Part shown: positions 1 through 6,645 of the stretch, piece after piece
How positions within the stretch are numbered: position 1 is the first letter of the stretch
Layout: each line of letters opens with the position of its first letter
Source: CAYOYK01 sp964408185
Lineage (GTDB): Bacteria > Bacillota > Clostridia > Christensenellales > Aristaeellaceae
Reading direction: 5' to 3'
Assembly: GCA_964408185.1 (NCBI GenBank)
Contig: CAYOYK010000005.1
Coordinates: 1-64,000, forward strand
DNA: 64,000 bases
Translations under genes and position numbers: made by a program
Notes under the pieces: model-generated
Told to the model about the DNA's origin: nothing
The model's database searches: none
The model's input: the letters and a program-made list of their open reading frames with translations, nothing else

Positions 1-149
1 CAAACGGGAACGAGACTACCGGGTGCATTTTGTATCAAACTTGTGTCCTTCTCCAAATCATTTGGTATACGAACCCCGTTTCGTATTCCTTAACGGTATG
101 TTTGGCTGTATCTTCCGGCGTGATCCGGAGAACGAATAGCCGCCAAACG

Positions 150-193
150 CAAAAAGCGCCCACGCTACCGGCACAACCGGCAACGTGGGCGCT
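150..193 (-). terminator. Terminator of the phage lysis operon
   Basis: A 10-bp perfect stem (AGCGCCCACG / CGTGGGCGCT, 155-164 and 184-193) is followed in the leftward direction by five T at 154-150. It lies just downstream of the holin stop, so it should end the leftward late transcript. Bases 1-149 show no gene and no copy of the guaA-end sequence, so the left attachment site is probably outside the window. Confidence 0.8.
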
Positions 194-204
194 CTGCATA
201 TAGC

Positions 205-432
205 TTAATAATTCTCTTTGTCAGTAGGATTGTTCGCCGCAAGGAACACGGTTAAGAGCGACCAAAACGCCGCAAAAATCGTGTTGATCGTACTGGAAAT
301 ATCCGTGCCGGTTACGGCAAGCACAATCTGCGCAACGGCAGCGGGCAGCGCCATCCACGCAACCTTAGAGCTCGTTAGGCGCTTCCAAGTCGTTTTCAAA
401 AACGCCTTTACCTTTTCCCAAAAACCCTTCAT
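205..432 (-). CDS. Phage holin
   Basis: This 75-residue protein has a basic N-terminus (MKGFWEKVKAFLKTTWKRL), two hydrophobic segments (about residues 26-43 and 48-65) and a short polar tail. That is the size and topology of a small phage holin, which forms membrane lesions that release the endolysin. It is the last gene of the leftward late operon, directly after the endolysin, and is followed by a strong terminator. The start has an AAAGGA ribosome site about 9 bases upstream. The holin call rests on size, topology and position; no residue signature proves the family. Confidence 0.75.
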   Translation of the reverse strand: MKGFWEKVKAFLKTTWKRLTSSKVAWMALPAAVAQIVLAVTGTDISSTINTIFAAFWSLLTVFLAANNPTDKENY

Positions 433-532
433 GGTGCATCATCCTTTCTTTTGCTTCTTCTCTACTCCGGTTAATCCATAATTTTCTTCATTTCCCGCGC
501 CTCCCTTCGTGCTTCCGTCTATCGTTCGTGCC

Positions 533-1327
533 CTAGCTGTTCGCCGCTTCGATGAGCGCCGCCCACGTCTGCTTACCAACGATGCCATCCACCGTTAGCC
601 CGCGAGCCGCTTGCAAGTCCATAACGGCGCACTCCGTAGCCGCTCCAAACTCTCCATCCACGGCGATTTCGTCATAACCGGCACGCCGCAAGCCCTCTTG
701 CACTTCACGCGCCCCGCCGCCCACATCGCCACGTTTCCACATAAGGTGAGAATAGCGCGGCTTATAGGCGGCTGTTTGCGGCTTGCATGGCGCTTCCTGC
801 TCTGTATCTGTATCGCTCTCATCGTTGGCGGAGGATGCCCCCGCGCTATCATCCGGCGTTCTGCTCCCTGTGTAGGTGATCCCGCTTACAAGCCCGTAAG
901 CGTTCGCGCCTCCGTTTGGGATCGTCTTATCCGCAAACGTCCGCGTGAGAACCTTTCCGTTACCGGCGCTTGCGTGGATCAACGTACCATCCGCGATCTT
1001 GATATAAACGTGCTCCGCGTTGCCCTCATCATCCGCATAGCTTGCCGGTTCTCCGCCGTTATTGCTGTGGATGAAGATAAGCGCCCCCAACGGCACTTTG
1101 CCCCAACGCTTCACGCATGTTTCGATTGTCCCTTTTTCGGATAGCATGTTTCGCCACATGTCGTTTGTGCCTTTGTAACTGCACGCAAAGCCGCACTCAC
1201 GCAAAGCCCACTCAACAAGCCCTTGGCAATCCATCCCGCTTGTGCTCTCTCCTCCGTTTACATATGGGATATTGCCCATGCTCAAAAGGCTTTTCGCCTT
1301 TTCCGCTACCATTTCGCCGGTAATCAT
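533..1327 (-). CDS. Phage endolysin, NlpC/P60-like peptidase with peptidoglycan-binding domain
   Basis: This 264-residue protein has a cysteine-peptidase-like N-terminal half. The motif GMDCQGLVEWAL places the likely nucleophile at C34, with later candidate His residues in AEHVYIKI and GTLIHAS. A Ser/Asp/Glu-rich linker (about 155-185) leads to a C-terminal peptidoglycan-binding type 1 domain (about 190-262, with VDGEFG and VDGIVGKQTW repeats). It has no signal peptide, as expected for a holin-released lysin. It should cut cross-link or stem peptides of the host wall at the end of the lytic cycle. It lies between a small coiled-coil membrane protein and the holin. The catalytic family (NlpC/P60 versus CHAP) is less certain than the lysin role. 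Confidence 0.85.
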   Translation of the reverse strand: MITGEMVAEKAKSLLSMGNIPYVNGGESTSGMDCQGLVEWALRECGFACSYKGTNDMWRNMLSEKGTIETCVKRWGKVPLGALIFIHSNNGGEPASYADDEGNAEHVYIKIADGTLIHASAGNGKVLTRTFADKTIPNGGANAYGLVSGITYTGSRTPDDSAGASSANDESDTDTEQEAPCKPQTAAYKPRYSHLMWKRGDVGGGAREVQEGLRRAGYDEIAVDGEFGAATECAVMDLQAARGLTVDGIVGKQTWAALIEAANS

Positions 1328-1333
1328 GTTTTT

Positions 1334-1762
1334 TCACCCCACAATCTCACATTCTCCCAGCTTTTCTAAAAAATCGTGAGGCACGCCGTTTTGGTGTGCC
1401 TCTCCGTACCCTTCGCCCGTGTATTGCTTATACATCTTTTCAAGCGCGTTCTTTTGGTATATCGGCAGCCGTTTCCGCTTGATATAGAAGTAATCGTAAG
1501 CCCAATTTATCTTCTCGCTTTGGATCGTGCCTTGCTGCTCACTCACCGTTCTTAGCTCGCGCTTAATCTCCACAAGCTCTTCCTTTTGGGCTTCCGCCAC
1601 CGCCGCCGCAATGCGCTTTGCTTGCTCTTCCTCTTTTTCTTTGCGCCGCTCCATAATCCGCTTTCTTACCGCTTTCACGGCTTCAAATCCTCCAATGATG
1701 GTTGCTATACCTCCAAACACCGCAACCAGCCATTGAAATATTGCTTTTGTTTCGTCCACCAT
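1334..1762 (-). CDS. Small phage membrane/coiled-coil protein
   Basis: This 142-residue protein has one N-terminal hydrophobic segment (about residues 9-27, FQWLVAVFGGIATIIGGFE). A long charged stretch follows (about 30-85, rich in Lys, Glu, Arg and Ala) that should form a coiled coil, then a C-terminal region rich in Tyr and Lys. Its position immediately upstream of the endolysin suggests a lysis accessory or tail-associated role. I recognise no named family. The start codon has a GAAAGGGGCGGCGGGC purine-rich leader. It stops 6 bases before the endolysin start, so the genes are very likely co-translated. Confidence 0.6.
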   Translation of the reverse strand: MVDETKAIFQWLVAVFGGIATIIGGFEAVKAVRKRIMERRKEKEEEQAKRIAAAVAEAQKEELVEIKRELRTVSEQQGTIQSEKINWAYDYFYIKRKRLPIYQKNALEKMYKQYTGEGYGEAHQNGVPHDFLEKLGECEIVG

Positions 1763-1778
1763 GCCCGCCGCCCCTTTC

Positions 1779-1916
1779 TTATTCCTCCATCATGCCGACA
1801 AGGGCGGTATATTCTTCGTTGGTGATTTTACCCAGCAGACAAAAGAGATCCAGTTTTTCCGCAAGCCCTTCCGTTTTTCCCCTCTGAATTTGCCTAACAA
1901 TAGCGTTGTAAAGCAT
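1779..1916 (-). CDS. 45-residue XkdX-like phage protein
   Basis: This short frame starts 3 bases after the stop of the upstream gene and ends 16 bases before the next start, so it fits tightly in the leftward operon. The protein begins MLYNAIVRQIQRGK and ends in KITNEEYTALVGMMEE. This resembles the XkdX family of very small tail-region proteins found just downstream of tail-fibre genes in Firmicutes phages (a helix followed by an IT-x-EEY motif). The resemblance is by eye, and its function is unknown. Confidence 0.65.
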   Translation of the reverse strand: MLYNAIVRQIQRGKTEGLAEKLDLFCLLGKITNEEYTALVGMMEE

Positions 1917-1919
1917 TTG

Positions 1920-2207
1920 TCATTCCTCCATTCCTAATTCGTTCATAATGCTTTGGTACTCTAGCTCAATGATCGCCTCATCCAGCGCGGAGATCGTTTG
2001 CTCTGCCTCATCCCTCGCAACCTTCGCCGGATATTCCGCATCATAGCTCTTTGCGGTTTCCAGCCATACGGCATAATTTTCTTCGATCTCCGCCGTTAGG
2101 CTAGGCGTTTTTGGCACAATCAAGGTATATTCGTCATATTCCCAATGCTTTTGCGCCTCAACTTCCTGCGCGTTTTCGTAAAAACGCACGTTGGCATAGC
2201 CCTCCAT
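1920..2207 (-). CDS. Acidic phage tail-region protein, unknown function
   Basis: I chose the ATG at 2207 because it lies one base after the reverse-transcriptase stop (TAA-C-ATG) and follows a GAGGA site. An upstream in-frame start at 2267 would overlap the transcriptase by 59 bases. The 95-residue product begins MEGYANVRFYENAQEV, has a beta-rich first half (DEYTLIVPKTP) and an acidic helical second half. Small proteins of this look sit between tail-fibre or collar genes and XkdX in siphophages. It could instead serve the retroelement, because it is translationally linked to the transcriptase, but it does not look like the basic four-helix Avd accessory protein. Confidence 0.6.
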   Translation of the reverse strand: MEGYANVRFYENAQEVEAQKHWEYDEYTLIVPKTPSLTAEIEENYAVWLETAKSYDAEYPAKVARDEAEQTISALDEAIIELEYQSIMNELGMEE

Positions 2208-2208
2208 G

Positions 2209-3321
2209 TTAGGTTGATCCTCGATCCGAAACGCGCCGGAAGGGGAGGCGTTTGCGTGTACCCTCATTCCTAATAACCTCCTTTAGCTTTTCTGTGTTCA
2301 CCGGTTCCACGTACTTCTTACGCATCGCTACCGATCCGCAATGCTTTAGTTGTCCGCAACGCGACAAAAAGCCCGCCGCCGCCCTAAAGCATACCGGCGC
2401 GTTTGCTTCCTGCCTTCGCTGTATGCGCTTTGATTGCCTCATCAGCGCAAGCGCGTTTCTTTTTCTTAACCGCGTATACCCCAAGCAAAATTGATAACCC
2501 ACAAAATCTATTGGGCGGTTCCGCTTTCCCTCTCCATTTTTACGGATCCGGAATATGCACCAATTCGGATGAAAGGTAACGCCAAGCTCTTTGCTCCCGT
2601 ACTGCGCCACGTCCATAACGGCTTTTCTCAACTTCCGTTTGTTTGTGTCGATCATCACCATATCATCAATATAGCGCACAAAATACCGGATTTTATGCTT
2701 TTCCTTCACAAGCCGGTCAATAGGCGTTAGAAAGAAATTGCAAAACCATGCGGATGTATAGTTGCCAATCGGCAACCCCTTGCACGATCTCACAATCTTT
2801 CCAATTAGCCACAACGTTTTCTTATCCTTGATAAGCCGCTCAAATGCCGCCATGAGGCGTTCGTTATCTATGGAGGCGTAGCATTTCGTTATGTCCAGCT
2901 TCACGGCGTATTTTGCCCGCCGCTTGCTGTGCAACGTTGCTTTCTCCACGCCCTTCTTTGCTGCTGCAATGCCCTTGTTCTTCCGGCTCCCGCAACTCCA
3001 AAAATAGAAACGCTTTTCTAGCTCCGGCTCTAGCACGTTCATCAACGCATGGTGCATACATTGATCCGGAAAGAAGCGCGGCACTTGCACATCCCGCGTT
3101 TTCTTTTGCAGCCCGTCCACCACGGTAACGATCCTATACGCCGATGGTTCAAACGTTAGGTTTTCCAGCATATCAAATAGCTTTAGCGTGTATTCGTGAA
3201 TGTGATCCGTTACCTTTTGCACATCCCCGCGCCCGCTCTTTCCAATGCTTGCGCGTTCTATGGCTCTCCGGCAATTATTGTATGTTGCTATTTGCGCATA
3301 TAGCTTTCCTATCCTTTTCAT
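2209..3321 (-). CDS. DGR reverse transcriptase
   Basis: This 370-residue reverse transcriptase should copy the adjacent template-repeat RNA into cDNA with errors at adenines. The polymerase motifs are visible in order: KLDITKCYASID (141-152), GLPIGNYTS (182-190), YIDDMV (217-222) and PIDFVGYQF near residue 265. YIDD is the catalytic Asp pair. The IGN-x-TS form of motif 4 is typical of DGR enzymes rather than group II introns or retroviruses, although the residue after TS is Ala where Gln is usual. There is no maturase or endonuclease domain, as expected for a DGR. The template repeat lies 120 bases upstream and the variable gene beyond it, all on one strand. The frame is intact, so the enzyme may still work. 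Confidence 0.93.
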   Translation of the reverse strand: MKRIGKLYAQIATYNNCRRAIERASIGKSGRGDVQKVTDHIHEYTLKLFDMLENLTFEPSAYRIVTVVDGLQKKTRDVQVPRFFPDQCMHHALMNVLEPELEKRFYFWSCGSRKNKGIAAAKKGVEKATLHSKRRAKYAVKLDITKCYASIDNERLMAAFERLIKDKKTLWLIGKIVRSCKGLPIGNYTSAWFCNFFLTPIDRLVKEKHKIRYFVRYIDDMVMIDTNKRKLRKAVMDVAQYGSKELGVTFHPNWCIFRIRKNGEGKRNRPIDFVGYQFCLGYTRLRKRNALALMRQSKRIQRRQEANAPVCFRAAAGFLSRCGQLKHCGSVAMRKKYVEPVNTEKLKEVIRNEGTRKRLPFRRVSDRGST

Positions 3322-3441
3322 CGTTCTTGTTTACCTCGCGCCGGTTCGCTTGCGCTACTAAAGCGCGTCCTTTGGTAAATTTTTCGGCAATCGCCGTGGA
3401 TCGGTTGCGCAATGGTATCCTAGATTAAATTGTAAACAAGT

Positions 3442-3556
3442 AGCCGAGCGCCGATGTTCGCGTTAGCGTTGGAAGAAGCATTGTTCCAATTCCAGCAAGC
3501 AAGCCCGCACGCGCCTCCATTCGTCCAGTTGCCGCCGCAATTCGCAACCCGCCAAC
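3442..3556 (-). repeat. DGR template repeat (TR)
   Basis: This 115-bp repeat matches the variable repeat at 3636-3750 at 103 of 115 positions without gaps. All 12 differences fall where the TR sense (minus) strand has A; 12 of its 21 adenines are changed. Read in the phase of the variable protein, the TR contains nine AAY (Asn) codons, the codons DGRs use to reach many residues. It lies between the variable gene and the transcriptase, the usual place for a DGR template. The 3322-3441 spacer, with no gene of its own, probably belongs to the same RNA. Confidence 0.95.
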
Positions 3557-3584
3557 GGAAGCGCAACCAACCCAAGAATAAAGC

Positions 3585-3608
3585 AAAGGGGGAGTGCGCT
3601 CCCCCTTT
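3585..3608 (-). other. Hairpin/cruciform downstream of the variable repeat
   Basis: A perfect 10-bp inverted repeat (AAAGGGGGAG / CTCCCCCTTT) with a 4-base loop lies 11 bases beyond the variable-gene stop. A second, smaller hairpin (CCCC-TAAA-GGGG, 3615-3626) includes the stop codon itself. In the studied Bordetella phage DGR, a short hairpin with a 4-base loop just downstream of the variable repeat is needed for efficient target recognition. Geometry and position match here. The larger hairpin could also act as a transcription terminator, but it lacks a clear T run. Confidence 0.65.
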
Positions 3609-3619
3609 GCATACCCCCT

Positions 3620-4219
3620 TTAGGGGATGAAAAGAAGCCGAGCGCCGACGGTCGCGTCAGCGCGGGAAGAAGCAATGTACCAACTCCAGCAAGCAAGCCC
3701 GCACGCGCCTCCATACGTCCAGGAGCCGCCGCAATACGCAACCCGCCAACCCGTAGAGCTCCAACAAGCATCACACAAATAGGTTGTTTCGCTCGCTCCC
3801 GTGTGTGCGCTTGGCAAGTCCGCCCAAGGTGCGGCGCTGTCATACCCAAGCGCGTTTCCGTATGTGCTGCTTAATGCGGTTCCGACTGTGAAGCCTAGCA
3901 ACGTGTAACCGCTCGCGCTATCATCCTTAAAATTGCTTTGATCCAAGCAATAGTAGAAAGCACCGTTGTTAAAATTGAGCCCGTCGATCCATTCCCAAAC
4001 GTTGCCGTATGGGTTTTCAATCCCGCGCCACTTCACGCCGCTTGCGGTATCCGTACCCGCTGCGCGTCCGGTGTGCCCCGTGATGCCGTCCGTTGATCCG
4101 GTGTTAATTGCCGCGCTCGTATTGCTGTTTCCGGCTCCCAACACCGCTTGAATGCGGGGCGACGGGTATGTAACCATTGTCCACAGCAAAACGGCTGAAG
4201 CGCTGCGCCGCCGCGACAT
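3620..4219 (-). CDS. DGR variable protein, C-type-lectin/FGE fold, truncated at its 5' end
   Basis: This 199-residue open frame is the target of the retroelement. From about residue 24 it reads as a formylglycine-enzyme/C-type-lectin-fold protein: a Gly/Thr/Ser/Asn-rich stretch, then GNVWEWIDG (72-80), and a C-terminal lectin core ending ATVGARLLFIP. The last 40 or so residues are encoded by the variable repeat. In a phage such a protein is normally the receptor-binding tip of the tail. The first 23 residues come from reading the DUF7768-like gene out of frame, because the two genes are joined at about 4151. The native N-terminus, and probably a structural domain, is missing. Expression from the ATG at 4219 is doubtful, since this start lies inside another gene and has no evident ribosome site. 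Confidence 0.85.
   Translation of the reverse strand: MSRRRSASAVLLWTMVTYPSPRIQAVLGAGNSNTSAAINTGSTDGITGHTGRAAGTDTASGVKWRGIENPYGNVWEWIDGLNFNNGAFYYCLDQSNFKDDSASGYTLLGFTVGTALSSTYGNALGYDSAAPWADLPSAHTGASETTYLCDACWSSTGWRVAYCGGSWTYGGACGLACWSWYIASSRADATVGARLLFIP
3636..3750 (-). repeat. DGR variable repeat (VR)
   Basis: This is the 115-bp partner of the template repeat, forming the 3' end of the variable gene. Compared with the template, Asn codons have become Tyr (three times), Ser (twice), Ile, Arg, Asp and Thr, and one ATC has become GTC. Every change is at a template A. The last 13 bases in the sense direction (TCGGCGCTCGGCT) are identical in both copies and GC-rich, as expected of an initiation-of-mutagenic-homing site. 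Beyond the repeats the sequences diverge at once on both sides. Confidence 0.95.
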
Positions 4220-4367
4220 TACCCTCTACGTCGCCTGAGAACGGTGAGCAGATATACACGATAGGTCGGAAGGCGCGAAGCGCACGTTCTTCCTTTTCAA
4301 CAATGGCCATAGCTTCATAGGCGGTAGGGTCGTAATAGCCCTCGCTGTTGAATTTACATATACTCAT
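4104..4367 (-). pseudogene. DUF7768/DUF4406-like phage early protein, 3'-truncated
   Basis: The start has a good ribosome site (GAAAGGAGTGTTCCC before ATG). The first 72 residues (MSICKFNSEGYYDP ... YIPVAPH, with the VYICSPFSGDVEGN core) look like the N-terminal half of a nucleoside-deoxyribosyltransferase-like small protein common in the early region of Firmicutes prophages. Such proteins usually continue for about 50 more residues after APH. Here the sequence changes at about 4151 into the variable-protein gene in another frame, giving an unrelated tail (SSGVGSRKQQYERGN) and a stop. I read this as a deletion junction. The family name is from memory and approximate. Confidence 0.7.
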
Positions 4368-4407
4368 GGGAACACTCCTTTCACGACGGGCTTCTTGTCC
4401 GTCTCTA

Positions 4408-4629
4408 CTACCTACTGGAATAAAAAGCCCGAAGTGGTCCGCGCTTTTTAATCTTTTTTATAGAAATCCGTTTCATAACCGTCGGCGCGGAGCAATAAGC
4501 CCTTCGCCCACGGTGGCGTCCTGCCCATCTGCTCACAAACCGCGTCAAGCGACATACGCGGATCGGCCTCGATGACGAGCTCCCCATAACCTGCGCTACC
4601 TCGTCTGCTGTAATGAACTGTGCTCTCAT
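4408..4629 (-). pseudogene. Excisionase/HTH-like phage gene, apparently broken
   Basis: An excellent ribosome site (AAAGGAGG, 6-base spacing) precedes ATG at 4629 and the opening MRAQFITADEVAQVMG, which is the start of small phage DNA-binding proteins of the MerR/excisionase type. After residue 16 the frame continues as low-quality Ser/Arg-rich sequence. A different frame from about 4582 to 4448 reads well (IEADPRMSLDAVCEQMG ... DFYKKD, then stop). Either a one- or two-base frameshift or a deletion has joined two genes; the second part does not look like the usual continuation of the first. It is the first leftward gene after the divergent promoter. Confidence 0.5.
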
Positions 4630-4712
4630 GAATGTCCTCCTTTGAATATTCTGCATTATATCTGCGGCATTTCGTTTGAGATTTTGATTATCCGTATTTA
4701 TAATGCGTAATT

Positions 4713-4741
4713 AGTATAAATGCGTTCCGCATACTTGTCAA
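4713..4741 (-). promoter_or_regulatory. Leftward phage promoter with palindromic operator
   Basis: TTGACA (4741-4736), a 17-base spacer and TATACT (4718-4713) form a near-consensus promoter for the leftward early genes. Inside the spacer lies the dyad ATGCG-TTC-CGCAT (4720-4732). ATGCG/CGCAT half-sites also occur nearby, at about 4703 and 4775. The arrangement suggests the repressor's operator. Confidence 0.75.
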
Positions 4742-4766
4742 TACCTTGAAGAATAAAAATGTGCAC

Positions 4767-4795
4767 TTGAAATACGCATAGCTTTGTGTTATGAT
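4767..4795 (+). promoter_or_regulatory. Promoter of the phage repressor
   Basis: TTGAAA (4767-4772), a 17-base spacer and TATGAT (4790-4795) lie 20 bases before the repressor start. It is back-to-back with the leftward early promoter, the typical lysogeny switch layout. A CGCAT half-site in the spacer could allow autoregulation. Confidence 0.75.
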
Positions 4796-4815
4796 GAGGA
4801 TGAGGTGAATCAATC

Positions 4816-5415
4816 ATGGACACATTCGATTATGCTGCGCTCGGTAGACGGCTCAAAGCCCTTCGTCGGCGTAAGCGGATCAATCAGCAGGAAATGGCTG
4901 ACCTGCTCGGAAAATCCCTGCGCACGGTTCAGAAATACGAATCCGGCGAGATTGAGGTTTCAATCGACATCATTCATCAGGTGGCAGACATTCTGGAAAC
5001 GACGCCCATGTTTCTGCTGGGCTACGAAGCCAAATGCGATCCGATTCGCACCATGGCGGACGTGATGTCTTTCCTCTTTGAATTGGAGAATGTCGAGGGT
5101 CTCGATTTCTCCATCGAAGTAAAGAAGCCGCCGCGCAATCCCGAATGGACCGGATCCATCTGTTTCAACGGCAAAGCACCGAAAGCCGGGCTGAACGCTG
5201 ACATGTGCCTGTTCTTGGATCAATGGGAGGATGAACGTGACGATGTACGCACTTTCCATTCGTCTCAGTCAGGCTACAGCGATTGGAAAGAGCAGAATCT
5301 GGCGTACTACGCAGCCACGCCCGTCAAGGTCAGCAAACCCAAGGAACTGGATTCAGAGGAACGAATTGAGAAGCGAAACGAATATCTTGCTGGGAAACAC
5401 GGCAAGCGCGAATAA
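4816..5415 (+). CDS. Phage XRE-family repressor
   Basis: This 199-residue protein has an N-terminal XRE/Cro helix-turn-helix (about residues 7-65; RLKALRRRKRINQQEMADLL, SLRTVQKYESG). The C-terminal part (about 75-199) has no recognisable LexA-type peptidase Ser/Lys pair. It probably keeps the element silent by binding the dyads between it and the leftward early genes. A GAGGTG site precedes the start. It is followed 41 bases later by the integrase on the same strand, so the two are likely co-expressed in the lysogen. Confidence 0.88.
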   Translation: MDTFDYAALGRRLKALRRRKRINQQEMADLLGKSLRTVQKYESGEIEVSIDIIHQVADILETTPMFLLGYEAKCDPIRTMADVMSFLFELENVEGLDFSIEVKKPPRNPEWTGSICFNGKAPKAGLNADMCLFLDQWEDERDDVRTFHSSQSGYSDWKEQNLAYYAATPVKVSKPKELDSEERIEKRNEYLAGKHGKRE

Positions 5416-5456
5416 TCACGGTGCGTCCTGTCTGAATCTGATTGAAAGGAGTCCCT

Positions 5457-6536
5457 ATGTCAGTAACGAAGGACGGAAACACGGATCGCTGGATGAGCCA
5501 GGTTCGTGTAACAGATTGGACAGGCAAAATCATTCACAAAAAGAAAAGAGGCTTCTCGACCAAGCGAGAAGCCCTGCAATGGGAACGTGAATTTCTCAGT
5601 CAAGCGACGGCAAGCCTTGGCATGACGTTTCACGATTTTGTGGAATTGTACTTCAAGGATATGGAAAGTCGGCTGAAAGCAACGACCATCGCCAACAAGC
5701 GAAGTCTTGTGGATACGAAGGTGATGCCTTACTTCGGACGGCTTCCGCTGGATGTCATCAAACCCACCGACATTCGCAAGTGGCAAAACACCATGAGCAA
5801 GGCGCGCGATGAACAAGGGCAGCCCTATGCGGCGACCTATTTGAAAGCCATCAACAACCAGCTGACCGCCATCTTCAACTACGCGGTGAAGTATTACGGC
5901 ATGAAGGAGAACCCTTGTCACAAGGCGGGAAGCATGGGGCGCAAGAATGCGGACGAGATGCAGTTCTGGACGGTTGATGAATTTCAGACGTTTATCGAAG
6001 CGGCGATGGACAAACCTGCCGCCTATGCCGCGTTCATGACGCTATACTACACGGGACTACGCGAAGGAGAGCTGCTGGCGCTAACACCTGCCGACATCGA
6101 CCTAAACGCAAAGACGCTGCGCGTCAACAAGAACTTCCAGCGTGTGGGCGGCAAAGACATGATTACCACGCCCAAAACGCCCAAGAGTAATCGCGTCATC
6201 ACCATTCCAGAAGGCTTGAAGGTGTGTCTTGACGAGTACATGCGGCAGATTTACGATTTGCAGCCGGAGGATCGCTTGTTTCCCTACACCATGCACTATC
6301 TTCATCATGAGATGGAGCGATGCTGCAAGGCAACGGGCGTGAAGAAAATCCGCATCCACGACATTCGGCACAGTCACGCCAGCCTGCTTGTTGAAATGGG
6401 CTACTCGCCGCTACTGATTGCGGAGCGTCTCGGTCACGAGCGTGTGCAGACGACCATGGAGACGTACAGTCATCTGTACCCGAACAAGCAAGGTGAGGTT
6501 GCCCAGAAGCTTGACGAATTCATGCCCCAGCTTTAA
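5457..6536 (+). CDS. Phage tyrosine-recombinase integrase
   Basis: The ATG at 5457 follows AAAGGAG with 5-base spacing. The 359-residue protein has an N-terminal arm-binding domain (about 1-55), a SAM-like core-binding domain (about 60-165) and a C-terminal catalytic domain. Visible catalytic motifs are the first Arg in YYTGLREGELLAL, the HDIRHSHAS box with Arg and His, LGHERVQTT, and the nucleophile Tyr in METYSHLYPN. It should insert and excise the element at attachment sites. The gene ends 109 bases from the guaA stop and points at it, which makes the guaA 3' end the likely attachment site. Direct TGTAGCCAA repeats at about 6558-6576 could be arm-type sites. Confidence 0.95.
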   Translation: MSVTKDGNTDRWMSQVRVTDWTGKIIHKKKRGFSTKREALQWEREFLSQATASLGMTFHDFVELYFKDMESRLKATTIANKRSLVDTKVMPYFGRLPLDVIKPTDIRKWQNTMSKARDEQGQPYAATYLKAINNQLTAIFNYAVKYYGMKENPCHKAGSMGRKNADEMQFWTVDEFQTFIEAAMDKPAAYAAFMTLYYTGLREGELLALTPADIDLNAKTLRVNKNFQRVGGKDMITTPKTPKSNRVITIPEGLKVCLDEYMRQIYDLQPEDRLFPYTMHYLHHEMERCCKATGVKKIRIHDIRHSHASLLVEMGYSPLLIAERLGHERVQTTMETYSHLYPNKQGEVAQKLDEFMPQL

Positions 6537-6581
6537 TGGCTACAAAAAGGAGCCGGATGTAGCCAATTTGTAGCCAACGAG

Positions 6582-6626
6582 AAAACAAAAATCCCGAAAG
6601 TCCTTGTAAATCAAGAACTTTCGGGA
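6582..6626 (-). terminator. guaA terminator at the phage junction
   Basis: A 10-bp stem (TCCCGAAAGT / ACTTTCGGGA, 6592-6601 and 6617-6626) is followed leftwards by TTTTTGTTTT. It ends leftward guaA transcription and lies on the phage side of the gene's last codons, so the element may have supplied it. Confidence 0.8.
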
Positions 6627-6645
6627 CAAAATGAGCGGTGGGAGA

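Noticed and set aside
1..204. Left attachment site of the prophage
   Set aside because: I found no copy of the guaA 3'-end sequence here; only a terminator is seen.
2209..3321. Group II intron or retron reverse transcriptase
   Set aside because: There is no maturase or HNH domain, no intron boundaries and no msr/msd; the TR/VR pair settles it as a DGR.
3463..3849. A 128-codon leftward frame across TR and VR
   Set aside because: It is in another phase from the variable protein and only reflects the repeated DNA.
3620..4219. A sulfatase-modifying (formylglycine-generating) enzyme
   Set aside because: The fold is shared, but the gene ends in a DGR variable repeat within a prophage, so a binding protein is far more likely than an enzyme.
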